19,045 nucleotides of DNA from Gammaproteobacteria bacterium. GTDB taxonomy: Bacteria > Pseudomonadota > Gammaproteobacteria > Pseudomonadales > Pseudohongiellaceae. A program made the position numbers and the translations under genes. Shown in pieces: positions 1 through 6,643 of this stretch. The first letter of the stretch is position 1; every line of letters starts with the position of its first letter. The notes beneath the pieces were generated by a model. The model searched no databases. It worked only from the letters and a program-made list of their open reading frames with translations, and had not been told where the DNA came from. The stretch covers positions 1-19,045 of the forward strand of contig PWQG01000408.1 in assembly GCA_003556835.1 (NCBI GenBank), read 5' to 3'.

Positions 1-32
1 TGGCTGCGCTGCGTCCCGGTCCGGTATTAAAT

Positions 33-48
33 ATCGAGCATTCGTTCG
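33..48. promoter_or_regulatory. candidate operator, copy 1 of a shared 16-bp motif
   Basis: The 16 bases ATCGAGCATTCGTTCG are repeated exactly at 18127-18142, in the promoter region of another beta-oxidation gene pair. The core is an interrupted dyad, CGAGC-N4-GTTCG, with four of five bases matching between half-sites, as expected for a TetR-type dimer. It lies about 125 bases before the first dehydrogenase start and just upstream of the candidate promoter at 58-85. The regulator itself is not in the window. Confidence 0.5.
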
Positions 49-57
49 GAATCTCGT

Positions 58-85
58 TTGCAAGGTCCCTGAAAAGTGGTACAGT
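58..85 (+). promoter_or_regulatory. candidate sigma-70 promoter of the acyl-CoA dehydrogenase pair
   Basis: TTGCAA at 58-63 and TACAGT at 80-85 are separated by 16 bases. Each matches the consensus hexamer at four positions. The site is directly downstream of the shared motif at 33-48. Leader length to the GTG start would be about 80 bases. This is a visual call only. Confidence 0.3.
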
Positions 86-173
86 CTGCCTTCCCTGGGG
101 GGCGCTCGGCGTTTTATACAGTAAGGCAGTCGTGCAAGCCCCTTGATTTATCGACAGTTTCAGGAGAATCCCT

Positions 174-1373
174 GTGAACGCAGATTTTACCGCCGAAGAG
201 CTGGCATTCCGTGATGAGGTCCGCGAGTTTCTCGAATCGGAGTTCCCCAAAGACATCAGGCAGAAAGTGGATAACGGCATTCGGCTGGAGAAGGACGACT
301 ACGTCCGCTGGCAGAAAATCCTCTACAAAAAAGGCTGGGCGGCACCCAACTGGCCCGAGGAATATGGTGGCACCGGCTGGAACCACACCCAGAAGTATAT
401 CTTTGCCATGGAAATGGGCCTGATGGGGGCACCGGAGCCGGTCGCGTTTGGCATGAAGATGGTGGCACCGGTCATCTACAGTTTCGGTAATGAAGAGCAG
501 AAGAAGCGTTTCCTGCCTGACATCCTGGCCAGCAATGTCTGGTGGTGCCAGGGCTACTCCGAACCCAATGCCGGGTCCGACCTGGCTTCCCTGAAAACCA
601 CCGCTGTCCGCGAGGGTGATGAGTATGTGGTCAATGGCACCAAGACCTGGACCACACTGGCTCAATATGCGGACTGGATCTTCTGCCTGGTGCGCACCGA
701 CAATACGGTGAAGAAACAGGAAGGTATCAGTTTCCTGCTCATCGACATGAAGACACCTGGCATCAGCCTGTCACCCATCTATCTGATTGACGGCGAGCCG
801 GAAGTCAATGAAGTGCATTTCGACAATGTGCGGGTGCCGGCCGAGAACCTGATCGGCGAGGAGAACAAGGGCTGGACCTATGCCAAGATGTTGCTCACTC
901 ATGAGCGGACCAATATCGCCCAGGTGCCGGCCTCCAAGCGACGCCTGCGGGACCTGAAGGAACTGGCCGCCACGGTGCCGGACGGTTTTGGTGGCAGCCT
1001 GGCTGATGATCCCGTTTTTGCCAGCAAACTGGCCGAAGTTGAAATCGAGGTGCTGGCCCTGGAATACTCGGAGCTGCGTACCCTGTCCGCCGTCAGCGTG
1101 GGCAAGGCGCCGGGGCCCGAGTCGTCCATACTGAAGATTGTGGGTACCGAAGCCTCCCAAAAGATTGACGAGCTCTACATGGAGGTGGCCGGTTATCACT
1201 GCATGCCGCATGTGCCGGAGCAGTTCCGGGAAGGTTCCGATGGTGAACATGTGGGGCCGGGCGGTGCCGCGACCACGGCCAACACCTATTTCAACAATCG
1301 CAAGAAGTCGATTTACGGTGGTTCCAACGAGATCCAGAAGAACATCATCGCCAAGGCTGTTCTGGGGCTGTAA
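174..1373 (+). CDS. acyl-CoA dehydrogenase, catalytic-type subunit of a probable heteromeric pair
   Basis: A 399-residue acyl-CoA dehydrogenase (FAD flavoprotein, alpha,beta-desaturation of acyl-CoA). The GTG start is supported by CAGGAG at 161-166. The mid-domain has YSEPNAGSD (128-136) and GTKTWTT (155-161), which contact FAD and substrate. Near the C-terminus the usual catalytic Glu-Gly is replaced by YGGSNEIQ (381-388), so Glu is missing there. A Glu-Arg pair at 244-245 (THERTN) sits where isovaleryl- and long-chain-type dehydrogenases carry their base. The RKQFG and QIHGG FAD motifs are also absent; the next gene has both. This resembles large subunits such as PimC of pimeloyl-CoA dehydrogenase or FadE subunits of alpha2beta2 steroid dehydrogenases. 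The family is certain, the substrate unknown. It lies 27 bases before its partner. Confidence 0.93.
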   Translation: MNADFTAEELAFRDEVREFLESEFPKDIRQKVDNGIRLEKDDYVRWQKILYKKGWAAPNWPEEYGGTGWNHTQKYIFAMEMGLMGAPEPVAFGMKMVAPVIYSFGNEEQKKRFLPDILASNVWWCQGYSEPNAGSDLASLKTTAVREGDEYVVNGTKTWTTLAQYADWIFCLVRTDNTVKKQEGISFLLIDMKTPGISLSPIYLIDGEPEVNEVHFDNVRVPAENLIGEENKGWTYAKMLLTHERTNIAQVPASKRRLRDLKELAATVPDGFGGSLADDPVFASKLAEVEIEVLALEYSELRTLSAVSVGKAPGPESSILKIVGTEASQKIDELYMEVAGYHCMPHVPEQFREGSDGEHVGPGGAATTANTYFNNRKKSIYGGSNEIQKNIIAKAVLGL

Positions 1374-1400
1374 AAGCCGGCTGACTGAAGAGGTAGAATC

Positions 1401-2534
1401 GTGGATTTTTCATATAGTGATGAGCAGCAGATGCTGCAGGACAGTGTCAGCAAGTTCGTGTACAACCAGTACGACTTCGACACACGCAAAAAGATCGTGG
1501 CGAGCCCCGGTGGTTTCAGTGAGGAGAATTGGAATCTGTTTGCCGAACTGGGCTGGTTGACCGTTCCATTCCGGGAGGAAGATGGCGGTTTTGGTGGCTC
1601 GGCGGTTGACCTGATGGTGGTCATGGAGGAGTTTGGCAAGGGCATGGTGGTGGAACCCTTTGTGCCCACGGCCGTGATCAGTGGTGTGCTGATCAGCGAG
1701 TTGGGCAGTGCGGCGCAGAAGGAAGCCCTGCTCGGGAAGATCATGACGGGTGAGCTGCAATTGGCTACTGCCTGGGCTGAGACCGGCAGCCGCTACAACC
1801 TGGCGAATGTATCCACCCATGCAGAGAAGAGCGGTGACGCCTGGGTGATCAATGGCGAGAAGGCCGTGGTCTACAACGGTTCCAATGCCGATCAGCTGCT
1901 GGTGGTGGCTCGCACGTCCGGTGAGCAACTGGATGAATCCGGCATTTCCGTTTTCCTGGTGGACAGCAATGCCGAGGGCGTCAGCAAAACCGGCTACAAC
2001 ACGGTTGACGGTCATACCGCGGCGGAGATCAGTTTACAGGACGTACGGGTCAACAGTGATGCACTGTTGGGCGAAGAAGGGCAGGCACTGCCGGCCCTGG
2101 ATGCCGTGCTGGATCGGGCAACCCTGGCTGCCGCGGCGGAATCGGTGGGTGTCATGGAGTGCCTGTTGCAGAAGACGGTAGAGTACTCCAAAACCCGCAA
2201 ACAGTTCGGCACCGCCATCGGTACCTTCCAGGCCTTGCAACACCGCATGGCGGAAATGTTCATTGAGTGCCAGCTGGCCCGGTCCATTGTCACAATGGCG
2301 GCCATGAAACTTGACAGCGATGAGTCCGTGGAAGAGAAGCACAAGGCGGTTTCGGCCGCCAAAAGCCGTGCCGGCAGGGCCATGCGCCGTGTGAGCCAGG
2401 AAGCGGTGCAGATCCACGGTGGTATCGGTATGACCGACGAACTGGATGTGGGGCATTACTTCAAACGTGCCACCACGCTGGAAGCGCTGTACGGCAATAG
2501 CGACTTCCACACGCTGCGATACGCGTGGACCTGA
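1401..2534 (+). CDS. acyl-CoA dehydrogenase-like protein, non-catalytic-type partner subunit
   Basis: A 377-residue acyl-CoA dehydrogenase-family protein with a GTG start preceded by AAGAGG at 1388-1393. The C-terminal domain keeps RKQFG (266-270) and QIHGGIGMTDE (337-347), which bind the adenosine/pyrophosphate part of FAD across the subunit interface. The mid-domain motif is degenerate (AWAETGSR, 124-131). YGNSDFH (364-370) stands where Glu-Gly-Thr is expected, and there is no Glu before Arg239 in the alternative base position (LDRATLA, 237-243). It therefore looks catalytically incomplete alone but complementary to the upstream protein, as in PimC/PimD-type or mycobacterial FadE alpha2beta2 enzymes. 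Tight spacing and shared strand indicate co-transcription. The pairing is an inference from motif distribution. Confidence 0.9.
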   Translation: MDFSYSDEQQMLQDSVSKFVYNQYDFDTRKKIVASPGGFSEENWNLFAELGWLTVPFREEDGGFGGSAVDLMVVMEEFGKGMVVEPFVPTAVISGVLISELGSAAQKEALLGKIMTGELQLATAWAETGSRYNLANVSTHAEKSGDAWVINGEKAVVYNGSNADQLLVVARTSGEQLDESGISVFLVDSNAEGVSKTGYNTVDGHTAAEISLQDVRVNSDALLGEEGQALPALDAVLDRATLAAAAESVGVMECLLQKTVEYSKTRKQFGTAIGTFQALQHRMAEMFIECQLARSIVTMAAMKLDSDESVEEKHKAVSAAKSRAGRAMRRVSQEAVQIHGGIGMTDELDVGHYFKRATTLEALYGNSDFHTLRYAWT

Positions 2535-2568
2535 GGGTCCGTTCGTCGCGCTGAGACACATTGATCAT

Positions 2569-2605
2569 AAGGGCTGTCGACGTATACATGTCACAGCCCT
2601 TTTTC
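2569..2605 (+). terminator. rho-independent terminator-like hairpin after the dehydrogenase pair
   Basis: AAGGGCTGT (2569-2577) pairs with ACAGCCCTT (2593-2601). A one-base bulge and an inner GAC/GTC extension (2579-2581 with 2590-2592) follow, then a T run to 2604. It lies 34 bases past the second dehydrogenase stop and 33 bases before the next gene, so it may end or attenuate transcription inside this gene series. Confidence 0.7.
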
Positions 2606-2637
2606 ATTGATACCCCTGACAATATCCGGGAAAAAAC

Positions 2638-3348
2638 ATGAGTGAACTGATACTGGTGCGCCACGGCCAGGCCTCCTTCGGCGCCGATTCCTATGACAAG
2701 TTGAGTGAGACCGGTATGCGGCAGGTGGTGATCCTTGCCGACCATCTGCAGGGGCTTGGGGAACAGTTTGATGCCCTGTACAGCGGTGACCTGCTGCGCC
2801 AGAAGGAGACTGCCGAGGCACTCTTGCCACTGGTGCAGCCGGAGTCGCCTGAATGGCAGATTGACAGTGCTTTCAACGAGTATGAAAGTGATCCCCTGAT
2901 CAGCAGCTATTTGCGTGAATACGGGCTGCGGGAAGGTTTTGTCGTCGAGTCACGCGAGCAGCTAAATGATCGCCGTCTGTTCCAGAAAATTTTCGAGGCG
3001 GCCACGAGCAAGTGGATCGAGGGGCGTTTGAACCCCGATGCCTCCGACACCGGTTTCGAGCCCTGGAGCGATTTCCAGGAGCGGGTCCATGGCGCCGTGG
3101 ACAAGCTGATGCAGCACCATCAGGGGGGCAGTCGCGTACTGATCTCGACTTCCGGCGGCGTCATTGCCCTGGCATTGCAGCGTGTGCTCGACTTGCCGGA
3201 TAATCAGACCATTGCCACCAACTGGATGGTGAATAACAGTTCGATCACGCGTATTCGCTACGGTGGCGGCCGGGCCTCGCTTAGTCAGTTCAATTCCCTG
3301 ACTCACCTTGAGAATGTCCGTCACCGTGAACTGATCACGTACCGTTGA
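2638..3348 (+). CDS. histidine phosphatase superfamily protein, atypical active site
   Basis: A 236-residue protein opening with LVRHGQASFG (6-15), the Arg-His-Gly signature whose His9 would be the phospho-acceptor of phosphoglycerate-mutase-fold phosphatases. LYSGDLLRQKETAE (47-60) matches the conserved second Arg region, and Glu81 is a candidate acid. The second catalytic His, normally in a Ser-His-Gly-Gly motif, is replaced: residues 170-174 read STSGG, so Ser172 occupies its place. The start is ATG with a purine-rich stretch just upstream. It sits between the dehydrogenase pair and a kinase-fold gene, so a phosphorylated acyl-CoA or a protein could be its substrate. That is inference. It may be a weak phosphatase or a mutase-fold binding protein. 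Confidence 0.85.
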   Translation: MSELILVRHGQASFGADSYDKLSETGMRQVVILADHLQGLGEQFDALYSGDLLRQKETAEALLPLVQPESPEWQIDSAFNEYESDPLISSYLREYGLREGFVVESREQLNDRRLFQKIFEAATSKWIEGRLNPDASDTGFEPWSDFQERVHGAVDKLMQHHQGGSRVLISTSGGVIALALQRVLDLPDNQTIATNWMVNNSSITRIRYGGGRASLSQFNSLTHLENVRHRELITYR

Positions 3349-3376
3349 AACCCGAGCATGCAATAAGGAAGACAGC

Positions 3377-4453
3377 GTGAACCAGAACAGGAAAACCTTC
3401 GTCGACAGTCCCCAGGATGTGCGCCCCGGAGAAGAGCTGGACATGCCGGCGCTGTGTGAACACCTGCGACCGGTGCTGGGCAACAGCGTGGACCGGATCC
3501 AGGTACGGCAGTTCCCGGGTGGCTACTCCAACCTCACCTACCTGCTGACTGCCGGTGAGGAGCAGTGGGTGCTGCGGCGCCCTCCTTTCGGCAGCAAGGT
3601 GAAGTCCGCCCATGACATGGGCCGTGAGTACCGCATTCTGTCGGCTCTCGACGGTATTTTCCCCTATGCACCGTCGCCCCTGCATTTCTGTGATGATCAT
3701 GCCGTGTTGGGCTGCGACTTCTACCTCATGCAATACATCGAAGGGGTGGTCATCCGCAAGGAATATCCGGAGGGTTATGAATTGAGTCCCGAGCAGGTCC
3801 GGGAGCAATTCTTCACCCTGTTCGATGTGCTTGGTGAACTGCATTCGGTGGATCTGGAACAAGCCGGTCTGCAGGATTTCGGCCGCCCGCAGGGGTATGT
3901 GACCCGACAGGTGGAAGGCTGGAGCAAGCGCTGGCGTAATGCCATCACCGAGGATGCACCCGACTATGAAGCGATCATGCAGTGGCTGCACGATCGCATG
4001 CCCGCGGAAAGCGGCGTGGTCAGCCTGATTCACAATGACTACAAGATGGACAATGTCATCTGGTCACCGGATGATCCGCTGAAGGTGATCGGGGTGCTGG
4101 ACTGGGAGATGTCCACCGTGGGGGATCCGCTGATGGACCTGGGCTGCACCCTGGGCTACTGGGTGGAAGCCGGGGATCCGGAGTTCCACCGTCAGTACCG
4201 GGCCATGCCCAGCGACCTGCCCGGAGCGCCGACACGGATGGAAATTGTTGAACGCTTCAGCAAGAAGACCGGCATCAATGTCGACAACATCGACTTTTAT
4301 TTCTGTTTCGGCCTGTTCCGCCTGGCTGTGATCGGTCAGCAGATCTACTACCGCTATGATCAGGGGCTGACCAAAGACCCCCGTTTTGCGCGCCTGATCG
4401 ACAAGGTCCACAGCCTCAAGAAAATGTGTGATCGGGTGATCGAACGCTCATAG
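3377..4453 (+). CDS. phosphotransferase (APH fold, ACAD10/11 kinase-domain-like)
   Basis: A 358-residue aminoglycoside-phosphotransferase-fold protein with a GTG start after AAGGA. Visible motifs are the nucleotide loop GGYSNLTY (48-55), VLRRPP (65-70) at the ATP-lysine strand, the catalytic loop HNDYKMDN (219-226, Asp221 and Asn226) and the metal-binding Asp242 in LDWEMSTVGDPLMDLG (241-256). This subfamily is known as the N-terminal domain of ACAD10/ACAD11 and as bacterial LvaA, which phosphorylate 4-hydroxyacyl-CoA so that a dehydrogenase-fold partner can remove the phosphate. It starts 28 bases after the phosphatase gene and ends the plus-strand series. Kinase fold and acyl-CoA context are clear; the substrate is inferred. 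Drug resistance is unlikely. Confidence 0.88.
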   Translation: MNQNRKTFVDSPQDVRPGEELDMPALCEHLRPVLGNSVDRIQVRQFPGGYSNLTYLLTAGEEQWVLRRPPFGSKVKSAHDMGREYRILSALDGIFPYAPSPLHFCDDHAVLGCDFYLMQYIEGVVIRKEYPEGYELSPEQVREQFFTLFDVLGELHSVDLEQAGLQDFGRPQGYVTRQVEGWSKRWRNAITEDAPDYEAIMQWLHDRMPAESGVVSLIHNDYKMDNVIWSPDDPLKVIGVLDWEMSTVGDPLMDLGCTLGYWVEAGDPEFHRQYRAMPSDLPGAPTRMEIVERFSKKTGINVDNIDFYFCFGLFRLAVIGQQIYYRYDQGLTKDPRFARLIDKVHSLKKMCDRVIERS

Positions 4454-4483
4454 CCATCGCCCTGGATTGTCCGGCCAGGTGGT

Positions 4484-5425
4484 TCAGAGTACGAAGCGGT
4501 ACAGGTAGGACAGTACCAGTATCACCGGCACCAGGCTGAACAATGTGGAAATCAGTGTGCCCGCCGCCACCGTGCCCTGGCTGGCCCGATACCGTGTGGC
4601 AAATACATAGGCACTGACGCCGGAAGGCAGGGTGGATGCCAGCAGGGCGGTGGCTGCCCACAGCGGTTCCAGATCAAACAGCCGGAAGCAGCTCAGGTAG
4701 ACCAGCAGCGGCAGCATCACGGTCTTGAGCAGGGATAGTGTGATTGCAGCCGGCATCTCCCCGCGCAGGGTGTACTGGTTGAGAGAAGCACCGAGCACCA
4801 GCAGGGCCATCGGGATGGCCGCCTGGGCGACCAGGGCAACGCTGTTCTCCACGGCCATGTGCAATGGCAGGTCAAGCAGATTGAACGCCAGGCCCAATAA
4901 CAGACTGCCGGTCAGAGGGCTGCTGACCAGCTGCCACAATAACTGCCGGAGCTGGTGCATCACACTGGCGCCTGCGCCACGGCGCATTTCGGCGCTGATG
5001 GTGGCCACCACGAACAGGAACAGGTTCTGTACCGCGATCAGGATGAACAGGGGCAGCAGTGCCGCTTCACCCAGAGTCTGCAGCACCAGGGGGATGCCCA
5101 CGATGGTGGTGTTGGAATAGGTCGCCCCCATGGCAAAGGCGCTCCGTGAAGCCGGGCCATAGCCGAAAAGGCTGGTGGCCAGCAGCGCCGCGATGACAAA
5201 GGCCAGCAGGACAGCGCCATAATAGGCAAGCAGCAGGTCGAGGCCGAAATTGGCCGGCACCTCGGCGTTGGCGATATTGAGGAACAGCAGGCAGGGGATC
5301 ACCAGGTTGAAGGTGAAACTGGCCAGGCTGTCCGTGTCAGCACTGCTGATCAGGCGGAAGCGGGCCACCAGGTAACCGATCGAGGCCAGGGCCACGATGG
5401 GGAATATGTCATTGAAGAGTTGCAT
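4484..5425 (-). CDS. AEC family (auxin efflux carrier-like) permease
   Basis: A 313-residue, strongly hydrophobic protein with about ten predicted membrane helices in two five-helix halves. It starts MQLFNDIFPIVALASIGYLV, typical of bacterial AEC carriers for malonate, malate and related organic acids. The central hydrophilic segment and helix-breaking motifs GATYSNTTIVGIPL and LPSGVSAYVFATRY fit the family. Its length is normal for this group. It is transcribed toward the kinase gene, with 30 bases between the stops, and away from the thioesterase gene. The substrate cannot be read from sequence; a carboxylate is a reasonable guess. Confidence 0.9.
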   Translation of the reverse strand: MQLFNDIFPIVALASIGYLVARFRLISSADTDSLASFTFNLVIPCLLFLNIANAEVPANFGLDLLLAYYGAVLLAFVIAALLATSLFGYGPASRSAFAMGATYSNTTIVGIPLVLQTLGEAALLPLFILIAVQNLFLFVVATISAEMRRGAGASVMHQLRQLLWQLVSSPLTGSLLLGLAFNLLDLPLHMAVENSVALVAQAAIPMALLVLGASLNQYTLRGEMPAAITLSLLKTVMLPLLVYLSCFRLFDLEPLWAATALLASTLPSGVSAYVFATRYRASQGTVAAGTLISTLFSLVPVILVLSYLYRFVL

Positions 5426-5440
5426 GGCGTGGCAAGAATA

Positions 5441-5459
5441 AGGGGTCTGTCCCCTTTTT
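5441..5459. repeat. short palindrome with T tract
   Basis: AGGGG and CCCCT flank five bases (TCTGT) and are followed by Ts to 5459. On the minus strand it sits 16-30 bases before the AEC permease start. It could act as a plus-strand terminator-like hairpin, an operator or part of a dispersed repeat. I cannot tell which from one window. Confidence 0.4.
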
Positions 5460-5501
5460 GCACCAATTACTTAATCAGAGGCTCCTTACTTGTCAGCGCA
5501 G

Positions 5502-5539
5502 CCGGGATGCCGTACTTTCTTGTCCCTCCGGCATTCCGG
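5502..5539. repeat. imperfect 11-bp inverted repeat in the AEC/thioesterase intergenic region
   Basis: CCGGGATGCCG (5502-5512) and CGGCATTCCGG (5529-5539) pair at 10 of 11 positions around a 16-base loop. It lies in non-coding DNA 26 bases before the thioesterase start. It may be a leader-RNA hairpin or a REP-like palindrome. Confidence 0.4.
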
Positions 5540-5565
5540 GTTTGCATGATACGGGAGAATTTTGC

Positions 5566-6006
5566 GTGACCGAAAACAGCCATACTTTCCGCGGCGCGGC
5601 CGGGGATGATTCCAGACAGCCTGAGAAGGTGTACCTGTCCACCCATATGGGCATTCGCATGCTGGACGTCCAGCATGGACGGGTAGAGGCGGAATTGACG
5701 ATCGAGCAGCATCATCGCGCACAGAACGGGTACCTGCATGCGGGAACGGTGGTGACCCTGGCCGATTCAGCAGCCGGTGTTGGCTGCACTGCCAGTCTGC
5801 CGGAGGGTGCGCAGAACTTCACCACGATCGAGCTGAAATCGAATTTCCTGGGCACGGCGATGGAAGGCACCATTTGCTGTGAGGCACAAGCCGTCCATAT
5901 GGGGCGCAGTACCCAGTTATGGGATGCCGTGGTCACTCACAAGGAAACTGGCAAGAAAATCGCCATGTTCCGTTGTACACAGATGGTGCTTTATCCCCGT
6001 GACTGA
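5566..6006 (+). CDS. PaaI/hotdog-fold acyl-CoA thioesterase
   Basis: A 146-residue single hotdog-domain protein. The GTG at 5566 is chosen because GGGAG at 5553-5557 gives good spacing and the residues upstream (from a TTG at 5458) are uncharacteristic of the family. The active-site region QNGYLHAGTVVTLADSAAG (53-71) matches the PaaI pattern Asn-Gly-x-x-His ... Leu-Ala-Asp, with Asn54, His58 and Asp67. It would hydrolyse acyl- or aryl-CoA thioesters in the cytoplasm as a tetramer. The next gene starts 16 bases after its stop, or overlaps it if the GTG at 5999 is used, so the three genes to 7532 probably form an operon. The substrate is unknown. Confidence 0.88.
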   Translation: MTENSHTFRGAAGDDSRQPEKVYLSTHMGIRMLDVQHGRVEAELTIEQHHRAQNGYLHAGTVVTLADSAAGVGCTASLPEGAQNFTTIELKSNFLGTAMEGTICCEAQAVHMGRSTQLWDAVVTHKETGKKIAMFRCTQMVLYPRD

Positions 6007-6022
6007 GTCGGCTTTTTCCCCA

Positions 6023-6643
6023 ATGATACGTGCCACCATCATGCTGGTGGCCTTCATCAACGGCTTTGCCATCATGTCCGTCGAACTGCTTGGCGGGCGG
6101 GTGCTCTCTCCGTACTTCGGCAGCAGCGTTTATGTATGGGGCAGCATCATCACCGTGTTCATGCTGTCCCTCTCGCTGGGCTACCTGTGGGGCGGCAAGT
6201 TGTCTCTGCGTCGCCCTTCGCCGCGACTTTATGCGGGCTTTTTCTTTCTGGCCGCCTTGCTTTGCCTGCCCATCATTTTTTTCGCGGACCAGACCATGTC
6301 GGCCATTTTCCGCCAGGTGCAGGATCCACGTTACGGTTCGCTCCTGACCGCCATTTTCCTGTATTTTCTTCCCATATGCGTGATGGGCATGGTGTCACCC
6401 TACTCGATCCGGCTGCTGGTGCGCAGCGAGCAGCACAGTGGGCGTATGGCCGGATTGCTGTATTTTGTCTCGACGGTGGGCAGTGCGCTGGGTACCCTGG
6501 CGACATCGTTCTATTTTGTATTGTGGTTCGAGATCAACACCGTCATGTGGGGAATTGTCATCGCTTTGTTGCTGTGCGGAAGCTGGATACTGCTGTTGAG
6601 TCGGTTGGTACCCGGATTCCGTGGGGAAGGGCATCATGATTGA
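6023..6643 (+). CDS. polytopic membrane protein, N-terminal half of fused-type spermidine synthase
   Basis: A 206-residue protein of about six or seven hydrophobic helices, beginning MIRATIMLVAFINGFAIMSV and containing ELLGGRVLSPYFGSSVYVWG. This is the sequence style of the membrane part of proteins annotated as fused MFS/spermidine synthase or membrane-bound spermidine synthase. The ATG at 6023 starts directly at the first helix. An in-frame GTG at 5999 overlapping the thioesterase stop is an alternative; neither has a strong ribosome site. Its end overlaps the next gene by 8 bases, implying translational coupling. Here the membrane half is a separate polypeptide from the catalytic-fold half. 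The transport or anchoring role is unknown. Confidence 0.8.
   Translation: MIRATIMLVAFINGFAIMSVELLGGRVLSPYFGSSVYVWGSIITVFMLSLSLGYLWGGKLSLRRPSPRLYAGFFFLAALLCLPIIFFADQTMSAIFRQVQDPRYGSLLTAIFLYFLPICVMGMVSPYSIRLLVRSEQHSGRMAGLLYFVSTVGSALGTLATSFYFVLWFEINTVMWGIVIALLLCGSWILLLSRLVPGFRGEGHHD

Noticed and set aside
1410..2015. 201-codon minus-strand open frame inside the second dehydrogenase gene
   Set aside because: Shadow frame in GC-rich coding DNA; the protein is low in recognisable structure and the plus-strand frame is an obvious family member.
3377..4453. Antibiotic resistance by aminoglycoside phosphotransferase
   Set aside because: The fold is shared, but the acyl-CoA dehydrogenase neighbourhood and LDWEMSTVGDP-type motif match the ACAD10/11 and LvaA group rather than drug kinases.
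5458..5565. 36-codon N-terminal extension of the thioesterase
   Set aside because: Begins at TTG in a palindrome-rich leader without a ribosome site, whereas GTG 5566 has GGGAG at proper spacing and gives normal PaaI length.
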